A DNA stretch of 62,323 bases from JAHBNG01 sp039028975 (lineage in GTDB: Bacteria; Chloroflexota; Anaerolineae; Caldilineales; Caldilineaceae), in NCBI GenBank assembly GCA_039028975.1, contig JBCCHB010000100.1:1-62323 (forward strand), written 5' to 3'. This document shows, piece by piece, positions 14,565-23,892 of this stretch. Position numbers and translations under genes: made by a program. The notes beneath the pieces were generated by a model. It was not told where the DNA came from and made no database searches. It saw only the letters and a program-made list of their open reading frames with translations. Positions within the stretch are counted from its first letter, which is position 1. The number at the start of each line of letters is the position of its first letter.

Positions 14565-16991
14565 TTACTGGATAACAGGCAAGAATATCTGCTGACTATC
14601 GAACGTGAACTCGACTCTTTGCTCGTCCATGTTATTTACACCCACCTCAATTTCTGAGGGCGAAGCATCTGTATCAGCCTGGCCTGTGTCAACGAATCTA
14701 TAGCCGATGGGTAGCTTCAGCCTGTATCGGCCAAGTGGCACCGAATCGAGATAATAACGTCCTTCTTCATCGAGGTTCAGCCGCATATAGGCTATTTTCC
14801 CATCGGTTTCCGCATCCACCAATGCCAGTCCTGCATCAGCCAGTAGTGCCGTCCCGTTAGCCCAAATGCCTCGTGCATCTTGAGCGTGTATTGAACCGGA
14901 GATCCATTGATTTTGTTGTAGTAAGCCTCTTTGCCCATGAGAGATTTCCAGATGATAATCTGCTGAATTAACCGCCGGCTCTAGGGCCAATTTATCCAGC
15001 CGTGTTCCATCTTCCCGTAAAAGAACATCGATACGGTGTAAACCTTCTGAAAGGTAGACTCGAATTAGATCAATGCCGTTACGAGTTGTAGCATATTCAG
15101 CGTTGAAGCCAACATTGACTCGGTTATGCCAGATGTGGCCATTGCTGGGCGCACCGTCAATTTGTAGGTAGAATGAGTTGTTGTATTGATTCGATGCGTA
15201 GACCCAACCTTTGATATGATAATCTCCCGCTGATGAAACGTTGAAGCAAAATGTTGCCTTTTGGCCAACATCCATCCTTGAGCCCCGATTCCCGTTGCCT
15301 TCTGGAACGTGGATATAGCTGTTTTGGCTGGCAGAACCATCTGAGCCGATGACAAAGCCACCCGTTAGATCGGCATTTTCTGCTTCCTGGATCAGCCCAG
15401 AGCATCCTCCTACCCCTTGTGGGGGCGTATCCGTCGGGAGAGGGCTGGCGGTTGGTGTTGCTGTTGGATTTCCTGGCACACTTGTTTGGGTTGGTTGCTG
15501 AATGGGTGTCGGCGTTTGAGTTGGTGCAGGCGTCTGAGTTGGTGCAGCCGGGGGCGAGTTATCGCTCCGGTTATTCTCTATTAGACTTTGTACTGATGTG
15601 ATTCGGCTTCCTGCACCCCAACAGTCAGACTGATCGGATAGGGCATAATTGTCCTGAGAAAACGGAGCTTTCGGTGAGATGCTGGCAAACATGGGATCGG
15701 AATTCCTGCCAAGTACGAAATCCTGAGTCTGCCACGTACAGTTATTGAAATAGCTATTTAAGCCATCTTCGAAGGTAATTCGACCTCCATAGATAACTGA
15801 GTCGCGAACGGTATGATCTCGGTTATTGAGATAGATGCATTGCCACTTGGTCGTAGCACAATCTAGGGTTACACGCTCTAAATACCAGTTTCGGCTATTC
15901 GAATTGCGATAACCGTAAATACCATTATCAGCCGATTTGGTGATCACTGTATCGCGGATCACCACGTTCTGTACATCAGCCCACGCACCATTGCTTGTTC
16001 TCGACTGACCCAAAATAAGACCTTGTGTAAAGCCTGGCCCCACAATCGAATTTTCAATCGTAATATCGCTGATTCGTCCACCATCGTAAATCTGAATCCC
16101 ATCAGTGTGGGTACAGTAGTTGAACGATTCATCAACCGTAGGGTGGCGTCGGCTGTTGTGAAGCCACGTATAGTTCATGCGGAAGTTGCGAATGTTGTTT
16201 TCATCCCAAAGCGATTGAATGGCATCTTGACCGTTATCATGAATAATGACATACTCCAGAAGAACATTTTCGCCACCCAGGCGGAGCCCAACCCCATTTG
16301 ATATCCAACCATTACTGCCCGACCGGACATAACCATTGTTATAAACTTCTGCATTGCGGATCGTCACATTCTTTGAGTGTCTATCAATCCGGATACCGCT
16401 TCGTTCAAAGCCGTGAACAACCAAACCGCGCCATTTCTGTCCATCGATCTCGAGCCAAGAGTGGTCGTTGGTTTTGATACCAAATTTATGCAGCCCAGAC
16501 TGATCCTGGAAATTTCTCTGACCACAGTAGGGCAATGGAATTGAACGCCCACCGAAGAGTATCGCTTGACCGTTGCGACCATTTTCACTTGCAACGGTAA
16601 TTCGGATGGGCTGACCACTGGTGCCGCTTTTGCGAATGTCCAGCGGTGTCGAGTAGGTCATACTTTGGGAGCCACCGTCGATTAGAATTGTATCCCCCGG
16701 AGATACTTTGTTCCAATCGATCTGGTCTAATTCATTCCAGGCGTTCTGCCAGGATGTGCCACCCTGGTTGTTCCCTTGCCTAGATACGTAATGGTGGGTT
16801 TCTGCTGTTTGCCTTTTGTTTGCCAAGAAAGGCGCAGCATCTACTGTAGAGGGTGAGCTGGTCATGTAAAGGGCTACGATAAGAAAGATCACGACAAGCC
16901 ATGAGGACTTCTTATTAGGCCAAGTTAGCTGATTGCCAGACTGGCAACTGAACTGATTGGTAATAAGTTGGATGACGAACTGAATCAACAT
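14565..16991 (-). CDS. Secreted right-handed parallel beta-helix protein with CBM-like domain
   Basis: 808 residues. An N-terminal hydrophobic signal (about 28-48) leads into a parallel beta-helix of about 65-470 with repeated short turns of the type 'SDITIENSIV', 'VQNVVIRDTVI', 'RNWYLERVTL'. A Pro/Thr/Gln stalk follows (TPAPTQTPTPIQQPTQ region), then a carbohydrate-binding-like domain (starting LIQEAENADLTGG) and a C-terminal beta-rich region that finishes in IFLPVIQ. Such proteins are commonly polysaccharide lyases or epimerases, or adhesins; no catalytic residues can be assigned here. Start: ATG with GAAGAAGGTAGG just upstream. The terminal 'FLP' motif resembles that ending the subtilisin next door. 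Confidence 0.9.
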   Translation of the reverse strand: MLIQFVIQLITNQFSCQSGNQLTWPNKKSSWLVVIFLIVALYMTSSPSTVDAAPFLANKRQTAETHHYVSRQGNNQGGTSWQNAWNELDQIDWNKVSPGDTILIDGGSQSMTYSTPLDIRKSGTSGQPIRITVASENGRNGQAILFGGRSIPLPYCGQRNFQDQSGLHKFGIKTNDHSWLEIDGQKWRGLVVHGFERSGIRIDRHSKNVTIRNAEVYNNGYVRSGSNGWISNGVGLRLGGENVLLEYVIIHDNGQDAIQSLWDENNIRNFRMNYTWLHNSRRHPTVDESFNYCTHTDGIQIYDGGRISDITIENSIVGPGFTQGLILGQSRTSNGAWADVQNVVIRDTVITKSADNGIYGYRNSNSRNWYLERVTLDCATTKWQCIYLNNRDHTVRDSVIYGGRITFEDGLNSYFNNCTWQTQDFVLGRNSDPMFASISPKAPFSQDNYALSDQSDCWGAGSRITSVQSLIENNRSDNSPPAAPTQTPAPTQTPTPIQQPTQTSVPGNPTATPTASPLPTDTPPQGVGGCSGLIQEAENADLTGGFVIGSDGSASQNSYIHVPEGNGNRGSRMDVGQKATFCFNVSSAGDYHIKGWVYASNQYNNSFYLQIDGAPSNGHIWHNRVNVGFNAEYATTRNGIDLIRVYLSEGLHRIDVLLREDGTRLDKLALEPAVNSADYHLEISHGQRGLLQQNQWISGSIHAQDARGIWANGTALLADAGLALVDAETDGKIAYMRLNLDEEGRYYLDSVPLGRYRLKLPIGYRFVDTGQADTDASPSEIEVGVNNMDEQRVEFTFDSQQIFLPVIQ

Positions 16992-17435
16992 ATACCTACC
17001 TTCTTCTCTGTAAATGATAATTTTGATAAATGAATAATGATTGATTTTGGCCGCAACTTAACTCATATGCGACTGCTTTCAGAAACATATACCTCTATTC
17101 TCTGGGCAGTTGAGCTCGCAATTTTACCCAGAGCATTCTAAGTGTGCCATGCGTCAATATGGGGTCTGCTGCGCATTGCGACCAAATTGCCTGGATTGGT
17201 GCAATCTCCAATTGGTGAACATCTATTGGTGGTACGGCGTGGTCGTTTAGAAACCAGCAGCTCTGAAACACTTTGTGAACAGATCCGCGATTTTCAAACT
17301 AAGGTGAGTGAAAAGGTTGTGTACAGGAAGGACATGGTGACTATAATGTGTGAAGATGGATTTGTTTCTGACAGGCGATTGGCTAAAGCACCAAACGCCC
17401 AAGTTATAGTGCATTGATATTCTGTTCATAAAACA
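16992..17435. other. Intergenic, with a weak small reading frame
   Basis: A 91-codon plus-strand frame at 17142-17417 (containing GLVQSPIGEHLLVVRRGRLE) ends 18 bp before a terminator-like hairpin. It has no clear ribosome site and I recognise no family, so it could be a remnant or a chance frame. The rest shows nothing clear besides an AT-rich leader upstream of the beta-helix gene. Confidence 0.3.
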
Positions 17436-17489
17436 AAACTGTCCAGCTACTAGAATATCACCAACGGTTTCTAGTGGCTGGACAGTTTT
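17436..17489. terminator. Bidirectional terminator-like hairpin
   Basis: AAAACTGTCCAGC-TACTAG pairs with CTAG-TGGCTGGACAGTTTT across a loop of about 17 nt (one mismatch). On the minus strand the stem is followed by TTTTGTTTTA, which suits termination of the subtilisin gene 70 bp upstream; on the plus strand TTTTCGTTGTTTC follows. Confidence 0.7.
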
Positions 17490-17561
17490 CGTTGTTTCAA
17501 TAGCGAGACAGTTGTGAGTGTAATCCGTTTATCCTACGGGAATTCAACGGATATCATACGC

Positions 17562-20500
17562 TTACTCCTCCACCATAAGTGGAATATATAGAATTTCACC
17601 CGTAGATGAAGCAGTTGGTGGCGCCTGAATCATCCACTGTTCTGGCGGTTCGGCATCTATGGGCATTTGAGGTTCGCTGCGCGGCTCCTTGCCACCAAGA
17701 GGGTGATTCTCTAACTGGCTTCGCACCGGATTCGACAGAACACCAACACCCTGAGTGCATTGGGACGTCAACTCAATTTGGAGCGAATAGGATGTCTCGC
17801 TCACTCCTTCTATCTCAATCTGATAGACTCCCGCTATCGGAATGGCCAACTCAATCTGATCCGTTTCGCCGGTCAGGTTGAGGCTATACCAAGGCTCTAC
17901 TCTCTCTGCTCCTGCTGGTGGCCAAACGTAGAGATCAGGGTCGCCATTAGATGGCTCGACCTGAATAGACAAACATTCACCTTCTTGAGCCAATTGACGG
18001 TAGACTCGGGTCTCGCCGGCCAGCAGTTGATCGGAACTGGGAATATAGTTGATAAAGGCGTTTACAGACTGTTCCGAAATGTTCCCCACGTCATCCGCAG
18101 CCCAACTCTGTAGATAGCGCAACCCGCCAGCTGGATGGAGGCTCCATGTGTAAGATGCAGCGGCTGGCTCCCAATCCCCGCTCCTTACCGGTACCCAGCT
18201 TTGGGTACCCATATTCCAGCTCATCTCTACAAATGCAACGTAGGCACTACCGGACTCGCCTACAATCTCTGCTGTCAACGTCAGATCTTGATTGGCAACC
18301 TGTACAGTTCTATCGGCTGGTGCGCCATTGATGGTCAATTTCTCGATAATGGGAGGCAATACATCTTGAGCTGCTGGCAGAACAACCAACTGTCGAGAGA
18401 CAATATTATTAGTCTCGTTACTCTCTTCTATCTGGTCAGTCGGATCAATTTCAGCCCAGAGTGTAAATTCGCCTTCAGGAATATTTTCCCAACTTAAACC
18501 GGTACTGTCATGTCTATCATCAATACCGATCTGATCCACCACGCCACTGCCCAACTCAATTAGCGGATTCGCCTGATTCTGAACGCCCTCTGAAACCCAG
18601 AAACGTATCGGCACCGCACTCAACGTCTGATTCCCACCCATACGCTCGAGCGTTAAGCCAACTTGGATGGTATCGCCTACCCGTAGCGTCCGGGGTGAAG
18701 ACCAGAGAAGCTCAGGAGCTGAGCGTAAATCATTGATGGTTGTGGCATCTTCTACCACATATGTATAGCCTGTATCACGAACCCACCCATCCTTGCTCTC
18801 AACGACTAACCGGTAGCTTTGGGCTGCCAGCCCGATGGGAACCTTTAGAGAGAGGTGCTCGGTGCTATCGTAAAGTGCTGGAAGCCGCACGTTTTCTAAC
18901 ATAAATTGGTGAGCAGGTGCCAAGTCATTGCCGGTTACCTCAATCGTTGTAATCACATTGTTTCTGCCTGAGGTTGGCCGTAGAGCAGTGACAATAGGGA
19001 ACTGAGCTTCGGCTTGATCGATTCCTTCATTCGTCGTCTTCGTTGGCGTTGGGAATGGTGTACTGGTTGGCGTGCTCGTTGGTGTGTTCGCTGGTACAGT
19101 TGTTGGCGTACTTGTCGTTGTAGATGTGTTAGTCGGTGTAGCCATTGACGAGGCCGTTGGACTATTTGTCGCTGTTGCTGTTGGAGATACCGTGAATTCT
19201 GTAGTGGGTGTATGAACTGGGAAAGACGTAGCACCGGGCAAGATGGCCGGTGTCTGAGTAGGTGTCGCCGTGTTCACTGGTCTGGTAGTTGCAGTTTGGA
19301 GGGGTGGACGCGTTGGCTCTGTGTATATCTCTGTTGGTGCAGATGTGGCGGTCGCAATGGGCTCTTCCGATTCGATTTGTATGGAACCATCTAATGCGGC
19401 CCCTGAGACATCTTGGGCAAACAAATCGGCAAAAGAAGGGGCTGGTGCCGAAGAAAAGCGTACCTTGCCCAGCGAATGATTTGCTAACTCATCCACCTGA
19501 CAGGGGGTTGAGAATGTAAGGGTCATGAGCAACCCCTCTGGAATTGCCTCAAATGGGAGAACCTGATCAGCAATCAATAGATCAATCTCACTATCTGTGT
19601 CGTTCAAATCAACCTGGACTGTGCTGTTAAACTTTGGTGGAAGATATATATTGATGCCGCCTGCCTCATCGAAGTGAAGACAGGGATTTTCTGTGTCCAG
19701 ATCAATTGAAAAGGCAATGGCTGAAAGGCTATGTCCATTGGTTATCAATGATACAGGTATCTGAACGGATTCTCCCAAAATAGTTGGATATCCTTCTGGT
19801 ATGGTCAAAGTGGCTTGGTTAGGAGTCGCTTGACCAAGAGAGGCTTCGTTCAATCGTGCTAAAGGTGTGAGCGGGCTGTAGCTATGAGCCACAGAGCGTA
19901 CTGTTTGTTGCTCCGGTTTCTCAATGAGCTCTGCGCCTGCTCTCGTACTATTGACTTGCTCTAGGTTTCCTGTGCAAGCATTCTGTCCATTGAATATAAG
20001 GAAGGCTGTACAGATAAGGTCACCGACATCAATTTGCTCATCTTGGTTGCTATCACATCCCACACTACCAAGAAATCCCCCTTTGGCAGCATCTAAGGCT
20101 TGATCTCCATCATCATCATAGATTTCCAGGAGCGTTGCACTGGCGTCAGCCGCGTTGACCCGATAATCATCGTTGCAATCACCTTGCCAGTATCCCTTTG
20201 TAATCCGTAGGCGCCCATCACTCTTTTCCGCCTGAATGCTGTGGCCAGAGGTATCGCTAAAGGAGATTGAAGGGGCATCAGCAAAGGTCAGCTCAACGAT
20301 ACGCGCTTCCGCTAGGGTTGGTTCGCAAGTCAATCCAAAGCGAACAGTGAGCAATGTCCCGTCAGGTAGCACCGCGATGGGATCGCCCAGATCAGCAATC
20401 ATAAAGTTCAGCTTACCTCTTCCGTTAGTGCTTGTGTATAAGACTGAGCGATTAAAATCGTCGGGAACGGCAAATACCACCGCGTCGGGGTAGCCGTCTT

Positions 20501-22697
20501 CATTGGCGTCACTCATATCAAAGGCTAGGCATTCACTGTCCATATTTAGGGAGAATATAGCAGCTCCTAAATCGAATGCGTAACTCTCTAATGAGATTGG
20601 CACATCTATATAATTGCCATTCGGGGAAGTAATGCCCTCTGGCCAGTAATGAGCGTTAAGATTTATTGGGATAGAGAGCAAGGGGTAATTAATCTCCGCC
20701 ACGTTTAGAGTTACGTTAAATGCCTTTAGTGAATTCTGGATATCGTTTGACGTCAGACGAATAGTTGCTTGATAAGTGCCAGGTTCGAGAGCCTCTGCGC
20801 TGGCTTCTATGCGGATACTGCTTACCATCCCAGGAGCCACCTCTCCAGAGGTTGTCGAGAAGTTGAGCCAACCGGTAGCACCAGATTGCGGATAGGATAT
20901 CTCTATTTCCCAAGTAAGGGTGGCATTGCCGCTATTCGTTACGATTAAGGTCTGCTCGACTTCCTCATCTGGCAACAGGTCAAACGCAAACTGCGGGCTG
21001 TTATGTTCCAGAGTCGGTGCAGGCACGCGATAAAGCAATGCTTTATGCAGGTTCATTCGCCCACCCGTTGCGGTTTTGCTCGCCAATGCTGGAATCAAAT
21101 CGGTAGAAACAAGGAGGCGTTCTTTGATCTCTGCTGCACTTTCATTTGGATAGGTTGCCCAGAGTAAAGCGGCTGCCCCAGCCACTTGAGGCGAGGCCAT
21201 CGACGTCCCGCTATATAGACCGTAGCTATCAGGTATTGTACTCAAAATGTACGAACCAGGCGCGGCTAAATCGACTGAAGCTGCACCATAATTGGAAAAA
21301 GATGACAGGTCATCATGAGCGTTCGTTGAGGCAACTGAGATGACATTTTCTAAGTCATAAGACGACGGGTAGGAAGGGGTTACGTCGTTGTCGTTGCCTT
21401 CATTTCCCGCTGCGCTAACAAAAAGGACGTTGGCATCGCCAGCTTTGGCAACGGCTGCATACATGGCATTGACAAAATCCACGCCGCCCCAGCTATTGTT
21501 GGTGATGTTCGCCCCCATCGCTGTCGCATATTCAACGGCCGCAAGGGCATCGGATAGATACCCCCATCCCTCTGCATTCATGAATCGCAAGGCCATCAGT
21601 TTGGCTCTCCAGGCTACACCGGTAACCCCCGTTCCGTTATTGCCCTGGGCCGCAACCGTACCGGCAATATGAGTGCCGTGGCCATTTTCATCATTGGGAT
21701 CGTTGTCATTATCGTAGAAATCCCAGCCATAGATATCATCGATATAGCCATTTCCATCATCGTCGATGCCATTATCTGCAATTTCACCTGGATTTATCCA
21801 CATATTGTTGCGCAGATCTCGATGAGTGTATTGGATACCAGAGTCAATGATACCGATGATGATTTCTGTTTCCGTGACAATACTCCACGCTTCGGGGGCG
21901 TCAATATCTGCATCAGGTGTACCACCTGTCTGGCCACTATTATTGAGTGCCCATTGCTCTAGATATCGGGGATCATTGGTTCCATCAGTAAGTTGGCTAC
22001 CATTCTGCTCAGCACTCTGTTGCTCAACGAGGCGCGAGATTTGCCCGTGCCGTATTACATCTAGAGCAATAGTCGGATCGCCGGTCGGTTCATTATTCTC
22101 ACTGCCAACTGGATGCCCATCCTCTTTCTCCACTTGATCGTCTTCTACTTCCTCCTCCTCATCCAACGCTTGATTGATGCTTAATGATTCCAGGCTATGT
22201 CGCTCTGTGTCAAGAGTGATGATTGGATCCTTTTCAATAAAGATGACTCGAGGATCCCCCTGGTACTTGGCAATAATTTCTTCAACGTCACCATTGGGCA
22301 ATTCCCAAACCTGTACACCAATGCTCGAGAATGTGCGGATGATTGCTGCGTCAACCTCTGCACGTAGTAGTTGCACCTCATCGCTCTGTTGCTGAGGATG
22401 TAGCTTAACAAGAAGGCGAGAGGTGCCAGGTATTTGCGCAGGAGCATCTAGAGGTGGCTGAACCAGATTCGCTCCATCGGAGTCAGTTTCCTGCAAATGC
22501 TTATGCGTAGTTTCAACAATGGCGTTACTTGAATGAAGATTATTTGAGGATACGCTATTTGTAACTACAGATAGCATGAGGAGGCACAAAATCGGTACAG
22601 TTAACCTTATAGGATTATCTCGTGCTCTTATGAATCGCCTATAGAACCATTCTATTAATATAAACGGAGTGGTGGATGCCGGATGGATGAACTTCAC
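17562..22697 (-). CDS. Secreted multidomain S8 subtilisin with cohesin/dockerin-like modules
   Basis: 1711 residues. Order: signal segment (about 31-51); inhibitor-like propeptide (about 93-162); acidic spacer; S8 catalytic domain (about 245-555) with Asp285 (GIIDSG), His340 (NGHGTH) and Ser499 (GTSMASP); a beta-sandwich (575-665); a cohesin-like domain (about 694-815); a dockerin-like pair of Ca-binding loops (DCNDDYRVNAADA near 840 and DSNQDEQIDVGDL near 882); a second cohesin-like domain (975-1108); a Pro/Thr stalk (about 1112-1235); an IPT/TIG domain; a CARDB-like domain (about 1345-1455); a pre-peptidase C-terminal domain (about 1570-1655); and the tail ILYIPLMVEE. The start is GTG with TAGGAGA six bases upstream. 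Probably an extracellular, surface-held protease; the modules suggest assembly with partners. Confidence 0.93.
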   Translation of the reverse strand: MKFIHPASTTPFILIEWFYRRFIRARDNPIRLTVPILCLLMLSVVTNSVSSNNLHSSNAIVETTHKHLQETDSDGANLVQPPLDAPAQIPGTSRLLVKLHPQQQSDEVQLLRAEVDAAIIRTFSSIGVQVWELPNGDVEEIIAKYQGDPRVIFIEKDPIITLDTERHSLESLSINQALDEEEEVEDDQVEKEDGHPVGSENNEPTGDPTIALDVIRHGQISRLVEQQSAEQNGSQLTDGTNDPRYLEQWALNNSGQTGGTPDADIDAPEAWSIVTETEIIIGIIDSGIQYTHRDLRNNMWINPGEIADNGIDDDGNGYIDDIYGWDFYDNDNDPNDENGHGTHIAGTVAAQGNNGTGVTGVAWRAKLMALRFMNAEGWGYLSDALAAVEYATAMGANITNNSWGGVDFVNAMYAAVAKAGDANVLFVSAAGNEGNDNDVTPSYPSSYDLENVISVASTNAHDDLSSFSNYGAASVDLAAPGSYILSTIPDSYGLYSGTSMASPQVAGAAALLWATYPNESAAEIKERLLVSTDLIPALASKTATGGRMNLHKALLYRVPAPTLEHNSPQFAFDLLPDEEVEQTLIVTNSGNATLTWEIEISYPQSGATGWLNFSTTSGEVAPGMVSSIRIEASAEALEPGTYQATIRLTSNDIQNSLKAFNVTLNVAEINYPLLSIPINLNAHYWPEGITSPNGNYIDVPISLESYAFDLGAAIFSLNMDSECLAFDMSDANEDGYPDAVVFAVPDDFNRSVLYTSTNGRGKLNFMIADLGDPIAVLPDGTLLTVRFGLTCEPTLAEARIVELTFADAPSISFSDTSGHSIQAEKSDGRLRITKGYWQGDCNDDYRVNAADASATLLEIYDDDGDQALDAAKGGFLGSVGCDSNQDEQIDVGDLICTAFLIFNGQNACTGNLEQVNSTRAGAELIEKPEQQTVRSVAHSYSPLTPLARLNEASLGQATPNQATLTIPEGYPTILGESVQIPVSLITNGHSLSAIAFSIDLDTENPCLHFDEAGGINIYLPPKFNSTVQVDLNDTDSEIDLLIADQVLPFEAIPEGLLMTLTFSTPCQVDELANHSLGKVRFSSAPAPSFADLFAQDVSGAALDGSIQIESEEPIATATSAPTEIYTEPTRPPLQTATTRPVNTATPTQTPAILPGATSFPVHTPTTEFTVSPTATATNSPTASSMATPTNTSTTTSTPTTVPANTPTSTPTSTPFPTPTKTTNEGIDQAEAQFPIVTALRPTSGRNNVITTIEVTGNDLAPAHQFMLENVRLPALYDSTEHLSLKVPIGLAAQSYRLVVESKDGWVRDTGYTYVVEDATTINDLRSAPELLWSSPRTLRVGDTIQVGLTLERMGGNQTLSAVPIRFWVSEGVQNQANPLIELGSGVVDQIGIDDRHDSTGLSWENIPEGEFTLWAEIDPTDQIEESNETNNIVSRQLVVLPAAQDVLPPIIEKLTINGAPADRTVQVANQDLTLTAEIVGESGSAYVAFVEMSWNMGTQSWVPVRSGDWEPAAASYTWSLHPAGGLRYLQSWAADDVGNISEQSVNAFINYIPSSDQLLAGETRVYRQLAQEGECLSIQVEPSNGDPDLYVWPPAGAERVEPWYSLNLTGETDQIELAIPIAGVYQIEIEGVSETSYSLQIELTSQCTQGVGVLSNPVRSQLENHPLGGKEPRSEPQMPIDAEPPEQWMIQAPPTASSTGEILYIPLMVEE

Positions 22698-22861
22698 ATT
22701 TATCTCCTACTACCTGAAACGCGGCAAAGAACGGAACTGTCACTTGATCGAAACGCCACATGATGCTCGGTTCTGCACCTAAACTGGACATTGCTGATCA
22801 CGCAAGTTGAGGCAGGATTCTACGGGTGAACTATACTCAGTAGTTCAACATGCAATAGGCT

Positions 22862-22960
22862 GCACCACAGGAAATGAATGTCAAACAAAGATTGCATAGA
22901 TTCTCTATCTTTCTAATCTTTGTTTATTTACAGGGCAGATTGCTATGTCATTCTGCTCAC
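22862..22960 (+). repeat. Family E element, copy 1
   Basis: GCACCACAGGAAATGAATGTC...TTTCTAATCT...ACAGGGCAGATT. The same order of words occurs at 29876-29970 and, on the other strand, in the tandem units at 61901-62323. No gene is supported between 22698 and 23504; the short frames there cross this and the next repeat. Confidence 0.55.
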
Positions 22961-23155
22961 CAAATGGTCCGCAGGACGCCGAAGAGGGAAACCTCTTATT
23001 GGCATTGCGATCTACTGATACTATCAGAGGACCCACTCAATTTGCTGGTCGCCTACCAACCGGAAACTGGCCGAACTGCATATTCCTATTTGTCCGATTG
23101 AGAAATACCTGAGTAAAAGACAATGACGCAGCATTTACAGTTGAAGTAACTATGT

Positions 23156-23244
23156 AGATAGCCAGATAGAATTTACCCTTTCGTTGCAGCACAGCGCAGG
23201 GCAAACTGGACAAAGTCAGGATAAAATTTTACTGGCGGACTATA
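23156..23244. repeat. Family B palindromic element, copy 2
   Basis: Left end ATAGCCAGATAGAATTTAC, right end GATAAAATTTTACTGGCGGACTATA. The complementary ends match those of the other family B copies, but the interior differs. Confidence 0.65.
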
Positions 23245-23443
23245 ACTGCGTAGAACAATGGGTGGTCAAATCAGTAGACCGCAAACGCGCCCAGTAAACA
23301 CACTCAGTTTTCTTGTAGGAGTGTGCTCATATATAGCCATATATGGTATATTATACGCATATTTCACTATCATGCATCGGCCAATTGATGTAGAGAGGAT
23401 ATACCGCACCAACCTTTGGAAGGCCGATTGATTGCTGGTTGGG

Positions 23444-23472
23444 TTGCCACTATATATGACCTGTGCTACCAT
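23444..23472 (+). promoter_or_regulatory. Possible sigma70-type promoter for the zinc-ribbon gene
   Basis: TTGCCA at 23444-23449 and TACCAT at 23467-23472 are separated by 17 bp, ending 32 bp before the start codon. The -10 hexamer is a weak match. Confidence 0.35.
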
Positions 23473-23504
23473 AAAGCATTCCAATTTCAAGTACGGAGAA
23501 AACG

Positions 23505-23708
23505 ATGAATTGTCCAGAGTGTAATACGTGGAACCCTGAAGACAAAGAGGTCTGTTGGCGTTGTCAAACTGAGTTGCCCAAGCGACCTGAACCAAAGCCC
23601 AAACGTCAAACATTTGGCGGTATGCCGATATGGGTCTGGGTAGCTTTGATTTTCCTCTTTGTGGCTATGAATTTCGGCAGCTGCTTAGTTGCACCTCCGG
23701 GTGCATAG
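23505..23708 (+). CDS. Small zinc-ribbon membrane protein
   Basis: 67 residues. Two CxxC pairs (MNCPECNTW and VCWRCQTEL) form a zinc ribbon in the first 23 residues, followed by a basic Pro/Lys linker and one C-terminal membrane helix (about 44-62). GGAGA lies upstream of the ATG. Such short proteins are common and uncharacterised; the zinc ribbon probably faces the cytoplasm. It stands alone, 172 bp before mutY. Confidence 0.8.
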   Translation: MNCPECNTWNPEDKEVCWRCQTELPKRPEPKPKRQTFGGMPIWVWVALIFLFVAMNFGSCLVAPPGA

Positions 23709-23892
23709 GGAGTAAAGAGTAGAAGAATGTGGACCGCGAGTGGTTGTATAGTTTGTTCGGCCTACTTTAGGAAATCCCGAAAAGAGGGGGCATCTTCAAG
23801 GAAACTGCTCCTGCCTTCACAGGTACAAGGATCTTCCTGGCCATCCATATGACATAGCTATTCGCTGCCAGCTTACCCAATTGCGATATCAT

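Noticed and set aside
17142..17417. 91-codon plus-strand frame
   Set aside because: No ribosome site and no family recognised; a hairpin follows it, but that hairpin fits the subtilisin gene better.
23266..23613. 115-codon minus-strand frame over the zinc-ribbon gene
   Set aside because: It overlaps a better supported gene on the other strand and shows no domain.
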